64,000 nt of DNA, from assembly GCF_900115165.1 (NCBI RefSeq), contig NZ_FOVP01000008.1:1-64000 (forward strand), written 5' to 3'. Below the pieces are notes generated by a model. That model was given only the letters and a program-made list of their open reading frames with translations. It did no database searches and had not been told where the DNA came from. The position numbers and the translations under genes are program-made. Of this stretch, positions 9,106-17,361 are shown in pieces. Position 1 is the first letter of the stretch. Every line of letters begins with the position of its first letter. This stretch comes from Roseovarius lutimaris (GTDB lineage Bacteria > Pseudomonadota > Alphaproteobacteria > Rhodobacterales > Rhodobacteraceae).

Positions 9106-10245
9106 GTGCCCGAAAATTCAAACCAAAAGCTCACCAGCGCCCCGCCGACCTCCGAGTTGCAGCGCATTCGGACCATTGCGCAGGTGATTATTGCCTTTGC
9201 GGTGGTCCTGTTTTTGTTGGTACAGGCGCGGTTCCTGCTGATTTCACTGGCCACGGCGATCATCCTGTTCAGCCTTACCTCTGACGCAATCAGCTCGATT
9301 GCGCGGGTGCGGGTCGGGCCGTTCCGCATTCCCAACTGGCTGGCGAGTGTGGTGGCGCTCTTGATGATCTCGATGGCGCTGTTGTCGCTGTCGGCGATCA
9401 TCCTGTCACAGGTCAACACGGTGCTCTCGACCACGCTGGCCTATACCGACCGCGCGCCCCAGGCGATTGCGGCGATGGTGGCCTGGCTTGGCCCCGACGC
9501 CGAGCAATCGGTGCTGAACTCACTCTCGACGCTGGATGTGGCGGGCTATTTGCGGGCCTTGGCCGGACAGGCAAGCAACCTGATGCAAGGAACCGTTCTG
9601 GTGATCCTCTTTGTGGGCTTTCTCTTTGCCGAGCGGATTCGCTTTAATACCAAGCTTGAGAATTTCTTTGGCGACGCCGAGCAGGCCCAGAAAGTCAGTA
9701 AGATCGTTGGCTCGATCATACATCGGGTAAACTATTATCTTCTGGTCAAGACCGCCGTCAGCGCGGTGACCGGCGGGATGGTTTACGGTCTGGCGTTGTT
9801 CTTTGGGCTAGATCTTGCCGGGCCGCTTGGGATTCTCGCCTTCGTGCTCAACTATATCCCCAATGTCGGCTCGATCGTGGCGACGGTGCTTGTGGCCCTG
9901 GTGGCTTATGTGCAGCTGGCAGATGGCACGCTGGCGCTGGTGATTTTCGCGCTTGTTGGCGGGATTCAGTTCATGAACGGCAATGTGATCGATCCGATGC
10001 TGATGGGGCGCGCGCTGCGGCTATCCTCCTTCGGGATCATCATCAGCCTGGCGTTCTGGGCCGCCGTCTGGGGCATTCCAGGGATGTTCTTGTCGGTGCC
10101 GATCATGGTGGCGCTGATGATCGTATGCAGCCATGTGCCGGGCCTGCGCCGGGTCGCGATTCTGCTGTCGCGCGAGGGCCTGCCGGAAACCGCGCAGGAT
10201 CTTGAGCCGCGCGGACCGGGCGCGCGCGACAAGAACGCGGCTTAA
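9106..10245 (+). CDS. AI-2E family transporter (PerM/YdiK-like permease)
   Basis: A 379-residue polytopic membrane protein with the AI-2E exporter family layout. An N-terminal pair of helices (IAQVIIAFAVVLFLLVQARF) comes first, then an extracytoplasmic middle region (about residues 100-165), then a cluster of helices. The signature block includes LNYIPNVGSIVAT and the C-terminal GNVIDPMLMGRALRLS. The family includes TqsA/YdiK-like proteins, but substrates are mostly unproven. The start is GTG. The gene is convergent with alaX, their stop codons sharing bases at 10242-10245. It is the first core gene right of the tRNA-Ser island boundary. Confidence 0.88.
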   Translation: MPENSNQKLTSAPPTSELQRIRTIAQVIIAFAVVLFLLVQARFLLISLATAIILFSLTSDAISSIARVRVGPFRIPNWLASVVALLMISMALLSLSAIILSQVNTVLSTTLAYTDRAPQAIAAMVAWLGPDAEQSVLNSLSTLDVAGYLRALAGQASNLMQGTVLVILFVGFLFAERIRFNTKLENFFGDAEQAQKVSKIVGSIIHRVNYYLLVKTAVSAVTGGMVYGLALFFGLDLAGPLGILAFVLNYIPNVGSIVATVLVALVAYVQLADGTLALVIFALVGGIQFMNGNVIDPMLMGRALRLSSFGIIISLAFWAAVWGIPGMFLSVPIMVALMIVCSHVPGLRRVAILLSREGLPETAQDLEPRGPGARDKNAA

Positions 10246-10961
10246 CTGTCGAGGTGCAGATAAACCCGGCGGTTCTGGCGGCCCTTCTTTTCGACCTTGC
10301 CAAGGCGCAGGCTGCCGATTTCTCCGGTGCGTGCCACATGGGTGCCACCGCAGGGTTGCAGATCGACCTGATCCCGCCCCTGCCCGATCCGCACAAGGCG
10401 CACGTGACCGGACCCCAAAGGCGGCATCGCCGACATGGTTTTCACAAGGCCCGGATTGGCGCGCAGGGCGTCGTCGGTGATCCACTCATCGGTGACCGGA
10501 AGATCGCGGTCCACCAGCAGGTTGAGATGCTCTTGCAGGGTCTCGCGATCCTCGGGCGCCTCGGGCATATCGAAATCAAGGCGGCTGCGCTCTTCAGAAA
10601 TTGCGCCACCCGTCACCGGCAGCGGGATGATCACCGACAACAGGTGAAGCGCAGTATGCATGCGCATCAGTTTATGCCGCCGGGCCCAATCGAGATGTTG
10701 CACTACAACGGCGCCAATCGGCGGAAGTGCGGCGGGTTCGGCAGGCACAAGCGCAATCCCGCCGTCATCTGTCTTGACGGTGGTGGCAATCGGTAGCGTC
10801 TGCCGATCCCATGCAAGGCGCCCGCTATCGCCGGGCTGTCCGCCGGCGGTGGCGTAAAACAACGTCCGATCCAGCACAACGCCGCCCTCCTGCGTGTGGG
10901 CGACGACCTTGGCACTAGCCTCGGTCAGATAGGGATCGGTGCGAAACAGCAGATCTGTCAT
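10242..10961 (-). CDS. alaX: Alanyl-tRNA editing protein AlaX
   Basis: A 239-residue free-standing editing domain related to that of alanyl-tRNA synthetase, which hydrolyses mischarged Ser- or Gly-tRNA(Ala). The glycine-rich start (LFYATAGGQPGDSG), the zinc-binding MHTALHLL box and the C-x3-H-type motif CGGTHVARTGEIG are all present. A length of 239 fits the medium-size AlaX class. Its ATG overlaps the stop of the MscS-type gene (ATGA), making it the last gene of the long minus-strand operon that begins at cfa. Confidence 0.92.
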   Translation of the reverse strand: MTDLLFRTDPYLTEASAKVVAHTQEGGVVLDRTLFYATAGGQPGDSGRLAWDRQTLPIATTVKTDDGGIALVPAEPAALPPIGAVVVQHLDWARRHKLMRMHTALHLLSVIIPLPVTGGAISEERSRLDFDMPEAPEDRETLQEHLNLLVDRDLPVTDEWITDDALRANPGLVKTMSAMPPLGSGHVRLVRIGQGRDQVDLQPCGGTHVARTGEIGSLRLGKVEKKGRQNRRVYLHLDS

Positions 10962-13426
10962 CGGCCATCTCCATCTCCATCTGCACCTTCGCCATCACCA
11001 TCGCCATCACCGTCATAATCGGCCACCGTCTTAAGCGGCGACTGGCTTGGCGGCGGGGATGTCGCGTCGCTTGGCGGCACCTCCTGCGCGGGCGTCGGCT
11101 TGCCCGACAGAGCCTCGGGGTTGCGTATCCATATATCCTGTTGGGGAAAGGCCATTTCGATATTGGCAGCACCAAAACGTTTAACGATCTCATGGTTCAT
11201 ATCGGATTTGACCGACATCACCCAATTAACGTCACGCAGGATCGCGCGAATCTCAAAGTCATAGGTGCTGGTTCCGATACTTGTAAACACAACATTTGGG
11301 GCTGGATTGGCCAGCACCATCGGATGCTCTTCGGCGATCTCGCGCAGAATGGTCTCGACCTCACGGGTGTCCGAACTGTAAGCCACGCCGACCGGTACGA
11401 TCACCCGACCTACGGTGTTGCCACGGGTATAGTTGGTCACCGTGCCGCTGACGAAATCGGCATTGGGCACGATCACATCGGTGCGGTCAAAGGTCTCGAT
11501 CCGGGTCGAGCGCACGCTGATGCCGCGCACATAGCCATGCTTGCCACCGACTTCGATCCAGTCGCCCTCGGAAATCGGGCGCTCGATCAAAAGGATGATC
11601 CCCGCAACAAAGTTCGACACCACATTCTGAAGACCGAAACCGATCCCGACCGAAAGCGCACCGGCAACGATGGCAAGCGAACTCAGGTCGATGCCGGCAC
11701 TGGTAATGGCAATCAGCGCGGCCAGAAATATGCCGACATAGCCAACCCCCGACACGATCGCATTGCGCCCGCCTGGATCAAGCCTGGTCTTGGGCAGAAC
11801 GGTGGTCTTGAGGGCGCCCTGCACCAGTCGCGTCAGCAGATACCCAAGCACAAACACCACCGCCAGCGTCATGAAGATCGACGGCGAAATCTGCGTACCG
11901 CCAACGGTCACACCCTCGGTAAAGCGCACCCATATCTCGCTAAGCTGCGCCGGTCGCGCGCCCCAGATTAGCGCGAAAAGCGGCAGCGACAGAATCACAA
12001 GCGCAAAGCCCGCAAGAACCGGGATCAAGGCATCATATGCCCCTTCGCGATTGCCGCTCAGCATGACGTAAACCTCGGTCACCACCCGTTGCAGGACCAA
12101 AAGCACAGCCAACAGCATCAGCGACAACAAGGTCGGCAACATGATCGCCTGCGCCGCCTTGAGATAACCAACAGCGGCCAGGATCGGCGCAAGCACGGCA
12201 AGTAACATCAGCGTCCGCGCCAACAGCCGCGCCAGCCGGTCACGAAAGGTTTCCTCGTCATCGCTGTCGTCTCTGGCGGCGCGGCTGTGCATCAACAGCA
12301 GCTTGGCCAGGTTGAACAACAACAGCCCCGCCAGCACCAGCACCGGGAACAGAACGACGTTTGTGGCCGGCTCGCTCCACTTGCTTTGCTCGGCAATAGT
12401 GTGCAGGAAATAGAACGCCGCAATCACAAGCCCCATCAACGCGCCATAAAGACGCCCCGAATAACGGCACCTGGAATCGAGATTGAGCAAGGGCGCGCGC
12501 TTTTCATGACGCGGGAAAATCTGTAGGGCAAGCCATCGCGCAAGAAAGAAAATGAACGCCGCAGGCTGGACGGTATCCAGAATAAGGGTGCCGCGTGGCC
12601 CAAACAGCGCCGTGGCCGATAGTGCCTCTGCCAAGGCACAGATCCCCGCATAGGGCAAAAGCCATTCACCCAGAGAAATCAAAAAGGTGACCATCCAACG
12701 CCCGGCGCTCACCTCTTCCTTGGTGATGGAACGCATCAACCGATTTGACCAACGTCGCCCCCGTGCCAAAAGCACCAACCCCAGCAGGAGCCAGGCCAGC
12801 ACAACCGGCAGATTGTCGTTGAAGACCGTGCGCCCGACCGGGGTTTCCCAATCGTCCAGCACCTCGCGCTGAACGGAGTCAGCAAGCTGATAGAGCACCA
12901 GCAAGCCTTCGGGCCAGTGCAGCGGATTGACCGGCGACGGGCCAAGGCGCAACAACTCTGCGGTCTGGCGATTGCGAATTATCTCGTCAATGCCGGCAAT
13001 AAGGCCGTCAGCGCGGCTGCGCGCCAATTCGGCGGTGCGCACCGGTGCCTGAAGCCGCGACAAACGCCGGTTCAACTCGTCGCGCTGTGCGGCGATGTCG
13101 CTGGCCTCCGTGTCGTTTTCGGGCGCCGGGCCAAGCGCAGCAAGCTGATCTTGAACGGTTTTGATGGTGGTTGAATTGGCGCCGAGCGCATTGGTGAACT
13201 GCTCGCGCCATTTCGTCAACTCACGGCGCAGATCCTCAAGCACTGCCGTGCTGACGTCACCGTTTTCAATCGCGTTCTCAACCCGTGTCGCGGTGTCTTC
13301 CCATGCGGCGAAATCCGGCCCCTCGATGGTTTGCTGGGCATGGGCCATCTGGCCCGCGCCGGTGATGGGCAGGCTGGCAAAACAAAGCGCAAGGATCAGG
13401 CAAAGCGCGCGAAAAAGATGTTTCAC
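10958..13426 (-). CDS. DUF3772/MscS-family mechanosensitive ion channel
   Basis: An 822-residue large mechanosensitive channel. It has a signal peptide (about residues 1-30, ending AHAQQ), then a periplasmic DUF3772-type helical domain (about 35-180). Multiple membrane helices follow (about 205-540), and then the MscS pore and beta domain (about 545-765), including LSSLAIVAGALSVGIGFGLQ and ISEGDWIEVGG. Such channels open on hypo-osmotic shock. The C-terminal tail is unusual: a run of Asp-Gly pairs encoded by a hexanucleotide-like repeat immediately before the stop. The start overlaps the cysK stop (ATGA) and the stop overlaps the alaX start. Confidence 0.92.
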   Translation of the reverse strand: MKHLFRALCLILALCFASLPITGAGQMAHAQQTIEGPDFAAWEDTATRVENAIENGDVSTAVLEDLRRELTKWREQFTNALGANSTTIKTVQDQLAALGPAPENDTEASDIAAQRDELNRRLSRLQAPVRTAELARSRADGLIAGIDEIIRNRQTAELLRLGPSPVNPLHWPEGLLVLYQLADSVQREVLDDWETPVGRTVFNDNLPVVLAWLLLGLVLLARGRRWSNRLMRSITKEEVSAGRWMVTFLISLGEWLLPYAGICALAEALSATALFGPRGTLILDTVQPAAFIFFLARWLALQIFPRHEKRAPLLNLDSRCRYSGRLYGALMGLVIAAFYFLHTIAEQSKWSEPATNVVLFPVLVLAGLLLFNLAKLLLMHSRAARDDSDDEETFRDRLARLLARTLMLLAVLAPILAAVGYLKAAQAIMLPTLLSLMLLAVLLVLQRVVTEVYVMLSGNREGAYDALIPVLAGFALVILSLPLFALIWGARPAQLSEIWVRFTEGVTVGGTQISPSIFMTLAVVFVLGYLLTRLVQGALKTTVLPKTRLDPGGRNAIVSGVGYVGIFLAALIAITSAGIDLSSLAIVAGALSVGIGFGLQNVVSNFVAGIILLIERPISEGDWIEVGGKHGYVRGISVRSTRIETFDRTDVIVPNADFVSGTVTNYTRGNTVGRVIVPVGVAYSSDTREVETILREIAEEHPMVLANPAPNVVFTSIGTSTYDFEIRAILRDVNWVMSVKSDMNHEIVKRFGAANIEMAFPQQDIWIRNPEALSGKPTPAQEVPPSDATSPPPSQSPLKTVADYDGDGDGDGEGADGDGDGR
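10965..11012 (-). repeat. In-frame 6-bp repeat encoding an Asp-Gly tail
   Basis: Near-perfect repeats of a six-base unit (plus strand ccatct/ccatca-type) encode alternating Asp-Gly at the C-terminus of the MscS protein. Because the unit is two codons, length changes would not shift the frame. It ends a few bases before the MscS stop and the overlapping alaX start. Confidence 0.7.
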
Positions 13427-14454
13427 TCGGCAAATACTCCGGGGATCGAGCGTGGTGCATGATCAAGCCAGGCAGGGGCCGGCAGGTTGTTGGCATGCAG
13501 GAATTCGGGATTGAACAGCTTGGACTGATAGCGCGTGCCATAATCGCACAGGAGCGTCACGATGGTGTGGCCCGGGCCCATGTCGCGCGCCATGCGGATT
13601 GCGCCCGCCACGTTCACGCCGCTTGAGGCGCCCATGCAAAGCCCCTCATGTTCGAGCAGATCAAACACCACCGGAAGCGCCTCTTGATCGGGCACCTGAC
13701 AGGCGAAATCGGGGGTGAACCCTTCGAGGTTCTTGGTGATGCGCACCTGACCGATGCCTTCAGCAATCGAGCCGCCCTCAGAGGCCAGCTCGCCGGTGGT
13801 GTAATAGGAATAAAGCTTGGCGCCCATCGGATCGGCAATGCCGATCTTCACGCCCCTGGGCTGAAGCGCCATGCCGACGCCCGCCAATGTGCCGCCCGAT
13901 CCAACCGCGCAGATAAAGCCGTCAACCTTGCCGCCGGTCTGTTCCCAGATCTCGGGGCCGGTGGTTTCGATATGCGCCTGACGGTTGGCAACATTGTCGA
14001 ACTGGTTAGCCCAGATTGCGCCATTAGGTTCGGTTTTGGAAAGTTTTGCTGCCAAACGCTCGGAATACCGGACAAAATTGTTCGGATTTGAATAAGGCGC
14101 GGCAGGCACCTGAACCAGATCGGCGCCGGCAAGGCGCAGCATATCTTTCTTTTCCTGACTTTGGGTTTCGGGGATCACGATCACCGTCTTGAACCCAAGC
14201 GAAGCCCCGACAAGCGCCAGACCGATACCGGTATTGCCGGCCGTGCCCTCGACAATCGTGCCACCAGGCTTGAGGTCGCCACGCGCGATGGCATCGCGGA
14301 TGATGAACAGCGCCGCGCGATCCTTGACCGATTGGCCGGGATTGAGGAATTCGCATTTGCCGAGGATTTCACAGCCCGTCTCTTCGCTGGCGCGCCGCAG
14401 CCGAATAAGCGGGGTATTCCCTACGGCCGAGGCCAGATCCTTTGCAATGCGCAT
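13423..14454 (-). CDS. cysK: Cysteine synthase A (trg-locus type)
   Basis: A PLP enzyme of 343 residues that forms L-cysteine from O-acetylserine and sulfide. The PLP lysine is in NPGQSVKDRAA, the substrate loop is GTAGNTGIGLA, the phosphate-binding loop is GSGGTLAGVG, and GASSGVNVAG is near the C-terminus. ATG at 14454 is chosen because it follows AGGAG at 8 bases and starts MRIAKDLASAVGNTPLIRL, the normal family start. It is somewhat longer than the housekeeping enzyme. In Rhodobacter sphaeroides a cysK lies with trgAB at a tellurite-resistance locus, and the same arrangement is seen here. It overlaps the downstream MscS start (ATGA). Confidence 0.93.
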   Translation of the reverse strand: MRIAKDLASAVGNTPLIRLRRASEETGCEILGKCEFLNPGQSVKDRAALFIIRDAIARGDLKPGGTIVEGTAGNTGIGLALVGASLGFKTVIVIPETQSQEKKDMLRLAGADLVQVPAAPYSNPNNFVRYSERLAAKLSKTEPNGAIWANQFDNVANRQAHIETTGPEIWEQTGGKVDGFICAVGSGGTLAGVGMALQPRGVKIGIADPMGAKLYSYYTTGELASEGGSIAEGIGQVRITKNLEGFTPDFACQVPDQEALPVVFDLLEHEGLCMGASSGVNVAGAIRMARDMGPGHTIVTLLCDYGTRYQSKLFNPEFLHANNLPAPAWLDHAPRSIPGVFAE

Positions 14455-14511
14455 CACCCGTGCTCCTGTTGTAAAATTGCTGTCCACACTTAGGGCCTCA
14501 GCCCTGAAAAC

Positions 14512-15624
14512 TCAAGCGGATGCACGCAGACGCGCACGTTCCCGCTCCAGCCACATGAGGCTCAGGATGAGCGGGCCATTGTCGGCCTCACCGCTCTCCA
14601 AAAGGGCCATCGCGCGCTCATAACCGATGATATGGGTGCGGATATCCTCTTGTTCGCTGGCCAGACCGCCCTGCCCGACCGTCTCGGCCGGCAGATCGCA
14701 CAGCCCGAGAAACAGGTGGAAATATTCGGTCGAATAACCCGGCGTGCAGTAGTGACTTGAAATCGTCTCAAGAGCGCGCAGCTCAAGCCCCGCCTCTTCA
14801 AGACATTCGCGGCGCGCGGTCTGTTCGGCCGTCTCGCCCGCATCCATCCGCCCCGCGACCGGCTCAAGCATCCAGGGGCGCACGTCACCGCGCCCATAGG
14901 GGCCCATGCGGAATTGTTCGACCAGCAAGACCCTGTCGGTCACCGGATCATAAGGCAGCACCAGCGCGGCATCGGTGGCGACAAACACCTCGCGGCGCAT
15001 CGGTGCGCTCATGCTGCCGTCAAAACGGGGATGGCGCAGGGTATAGTCGCGGCTCAGGAAATACCCGGCGTGTGAGATATCAGAAGCGATTTCATCAACC
15101 TGACTGGCCTCTGTGACACTGCGCAGATCGGCGGGAACACCGCGCCCGGCGGCCAGGCGCGCCGAGGCGCGCGACAAGACCATTTGCAGACGCCCGCCAA
15201 GGTCGGCGGCGGGTATGCGCGTCATAAGCTCGGTTATTTCCGCCGCCGCCGTCAGGATCAGATCCCCCCAGAGATTGGCCCACCCCCCCTGATGCCAGGG
15301 CTCTGGTCCGGGCTGGCCGGGAAATGTCTGTGCCTCGGCGTTCAGGCCTGCAAGGTCAAGCGTGACCGGCGTTGGCGCGCCCATGCCGAACGCTTCGGCA
15401 AAATAGGCAAGCCGCGCCGCCGCGTCGCATTCGCTCACAAGCCAGCCCTCGACACGCCCCGTGCCGGGGCTGAGCCCCGCCATCAAGGGTGCGCCGCTTT
15501 GGGCCGTCACCTCATGCTCTGGAAGATAGGCGATGCGGGCCCGGTCAAGCCCGTCCTGCCCAAGGACAGCGCGCAACAGCGGCCCCCAGCCAAGCGGGCC
15601 ATAGACAAACACCGGTCCGGTCAT
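14512..15624 (-). CDS. trgB: TrgB-like tellurite resistance protein: GGCT-like plus Nudix hydrolase domains
   Basis: A 370-residue two-domain protein. The first ~150 residues (FVYGPLGWGPLLRAVLG) resemble a gamma-glutamylcyclotransferase-like fold (FVYGxL start). The C-terminal half is a Nudix hydrolase of the ADP-ribose pyrophosphatase type, with the Nudix box GRMDAGETAEQTARRECLEE and the preceding LVEQFRMG. The start at 15624 overlaps the trgA stop as ATGA; an upstream in-frame ATG at 15645 would lie inside trgA. The trgA-trgB-cysK order matches the Rhodobacter tellurite-resistance locus. The substrate is presumably ADP-ribose or a related nucleotide, which is inference. Confidence 0.88.
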   Translation of the reverse strand: MTGPVFVYGPLGWGPLLRAVLGQDGLDRARIAYLPEHEVTAQSGAPLMAGLSPGTGRVEGWLVSECDAAARLAYFAEAFGMGAPTPVTLDLAGLNAEAQTFPGQPGPEPWHQGGWANLWGDLILTAAAEITELMTRIPAADLGGRLQMVLSRASARLAAGRGVPADLRSVTEASQVDEIASDISHAGYFLSRDYTLRHPRFDGSMSAPMRREVFVATDAALVLPYDPVTDRVLLVEQFRMGPYGRGDVRPWMLEPVAGRMDAGETAEQTARRECLEEAGLELRALETISSHYCTPGYSTEYFHLFLGLCDLPAETVGQGGLASEQEDIRTHIIGYERAMALLESGEADNGPLILSLMWLERERARLRASA

Positions 15625-16079
15625 GACCAACGGTGCGACACCCATTCCGACATCACACCGACAATGACACTTCCCGCCAGCAACAGACCGATCAATGGCC
15701 CGTTCAACATATAGGCACCATATTCCACGCCAAGTTCCATGACTGCCGTCAACCCTTCGACCGGGCCATCATAGCGATTGTCAAGCGCGCGCCGCAGCAT
15801 CTCGTTGAAGCTTTGCAGAAACAAGGCCCAGAACACCATCGCCCCGACCCCGGTCAGCCCCGCGCTAAAGCCTTCTGCATAGCCAAAGCCAAGCCGCGTG
15901 CCCGTCACGAACCAGCCGCAGAGCAGGCCCAGCACGAGATTGACCTCGTTGAACATGCCGAAATTGGTTTCGGGTGGCATGAGCGGGCGAAACACCTCTG
16001 AGGCGACCCAGCCCAGAGCCCCCAACCCGATGGCCGCAGCAATCTTGCCCGCGGTTGGCATTTTATCTGTTACCGGCAT
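15621..16079 (-). CDS. trgA: TrgA-family membrane protein (tellurite resistance locus)
   Basis: A 152-residue inner-membrane protein with about four hydrophobic segments (IAAAIGLGALGWVASEVF, LVLGLLCGWFVTGTRLGFGY, GVGAMVFWALFLQSF, GPLIGLLLAGSVIVGVMSEW). The pattern and the placement directly upstream of a Nudix gene and cysK identify TrgA. In Rhodobacter sphaeroides it contributes to high-level tellurite resistance with TrgB and CysK; its biochemical role is unknown. The ATG follows the cfa stop with no gap, and the stop overlaps trgB, so translation is probably coupled. Confidence 0.88.
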   Translation of the reverse strand: MPVTDKMPTAGKIAAAIGLGALGWVASEVFRPLMPPETNFGMFNEVNLVLGLLCGWFVTGTRLGFGYAEGFSAGLTGVGAMVFWALFLQSFNEMLRRALDNRYDGPVEGLTAVMELGVEYGAYMLNGPLIGLLLAGSVIVGVMSEWVSHRWS

Positions 16080-17288
16080 TCACCTTGGCCTTGTGATCGT
16101 GATTTGCGTCACGTCACAGTTACCCACGTGAAAGGTCGCGGCACAAGAGGTGAGATAAAAATTCCACATCCGCCGGAACCTGTCGTCAAAGCCCATGGCC
16201 GCGATCTGATCCCATTTCGCGTTGAAGGTTTCATGCCAGCGGCGCAGCGTTTGATCATAGCCTTCGCCGAATTCGATCGAGCGCGCCACCACAAGGCCCG
16301 CCTTTTCGACCTCGGCCCGCAACACGCTCGGGCTTGGCAGCATACCACCGGGGAAGATGTATTTCTGGATGAAATCCACACCCTTTCGATAGGCTTCCCA
16401 GCGGCGATCCTCGACGGTAATCACCTGAAGCGTGGCCATGGCGCCGGGGCGCAGTCGCTCGCGCACCGTCTTGAAGTAGGATGGCCAGTATTTCTCGCCC
16501 ACGGCCTCGAACATCTCGATACTGGCGATTCCATCATAGGTGCCGCGCTCGTCGCGGTAATCCTGTAGCTTGAGGTCGACCATATCCGACAGGTTGGCCT
16601 TGGCGATCCGATCCCTGGCATAGGCAAGCTGTTCGCGGCTGATGGTCAGGCCGGTGACGCGCAGGCCCCGCTCGCGCGCCGCATATTCGGCAAACCCGCC
16701 CCAGCCACAACCGATTTCAAGCACGTGATCGCCGGGTTTTACGCCCATCTGATCGACCATGCTGGCATATTTGGCGATCTGGGCGCGCTCAAGGCTTTCC
16801 TGTCCGGTGTCAAACAGCGCGCTGGAATAGGTCATGGTTTCATCAAGCCAGAGCCGGTAAAACTCATTGCCAAGGTCATAATGGTGGCTGATGTTCTTCT
16901 TCGCCTGCCGCTTGGAATTGCCCTTGAGGAAATGGCGCAGCCGCTCATAGGCGCGCACCAGCGACATACCCGGAAAGCCGTCATAGATCACGTCATTGTC
17001 GGTATGGACGAAATCCATCAGCGCCTGTAGGTCCGACGTCTCCCACCAGCTGTCAAGATAGGCGTCCGAAAAGCCAAGATCGCCCTCGCGGATAAGCCGG
17101 GCAAAGCAATCTGGGTTCTTCACCACCACCTCGGCCACCGGGCCGGGGTTTGGCCCCTCGGCGCGAAACACGCGGCCATCGCTCAGGACATAATCAAGCC
17201 GCCCGGCGTTGATCTTTCTGGTCACGTCAAAGACCTGCGCAAAATAGCGCGGCAGGTCTTTCTGGCCGGTGGTGTCGGTCAGGATCAT
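16080..17288 (-). CDS. cfa: Cyclopropane-fatty-acyl-phospholipid synthase family protein
   Basis: A 402-residue SAM-dependent methyltransferase that adds a methylene bridge to unsaturated acyl chains of membrane phospholipids, or carries out a closely related lipid methylation. The N-terminal lipid-binding part leads to NISHHYDLGNEFYRLWLD and MTYSSALF, which are diagnostic of the family. The SAM motif VLEIGCGWGGFAEYAA and IEMFEAVGEKYWPSYF follow. It is the first gene of the packed operon cfa-trgA-trgB-cysK-mscS-alaX. A 73-base gap separates it from the photolyase gene upstream. Confidence 0.93.
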   Translation of the reverse strand: MILTDTTGQKDLPRYFAQVFDVTRKINAGRLDYVLSDGRVFRAEGPNPGPVAEVVVKNPDCFARLIREGDLGFSDAYLDSWWETSDLQALMDFVHTDNDVIYDGFPGMSLVRAYERLRHFLKGNSKRQAKKNISHHYDLGNEFYRLWLDETMTYSSALFDTGQESLERAQIAKYASMVDQMGVKPGDHVLEIGCGWGGFAEYAARERGLRVTGLTISREQLAYARDRIAKANLSDMVDLKLQDYRDERGTYDGIASIEMFEAVGEKYWPSYFKTVRERLRPGAMATLQVITVEDRRWEAYRKGVDFIQKYIFPGGMLPSPSVLRAEVEKAGLVVARSIEFGEGYDQTLRRWHETFNAKWDQIAAMGFDDRFRRMWNFYLTSCAATFHVGNCDVTQITITRPR

Positions 17289-17361
17289 ACGGGTCGTTCC
17301 CTTGCCTTATGCCAATATGCTAGGGCGACTTGCCCCGATTGATCAATATTTTTCATGATGT

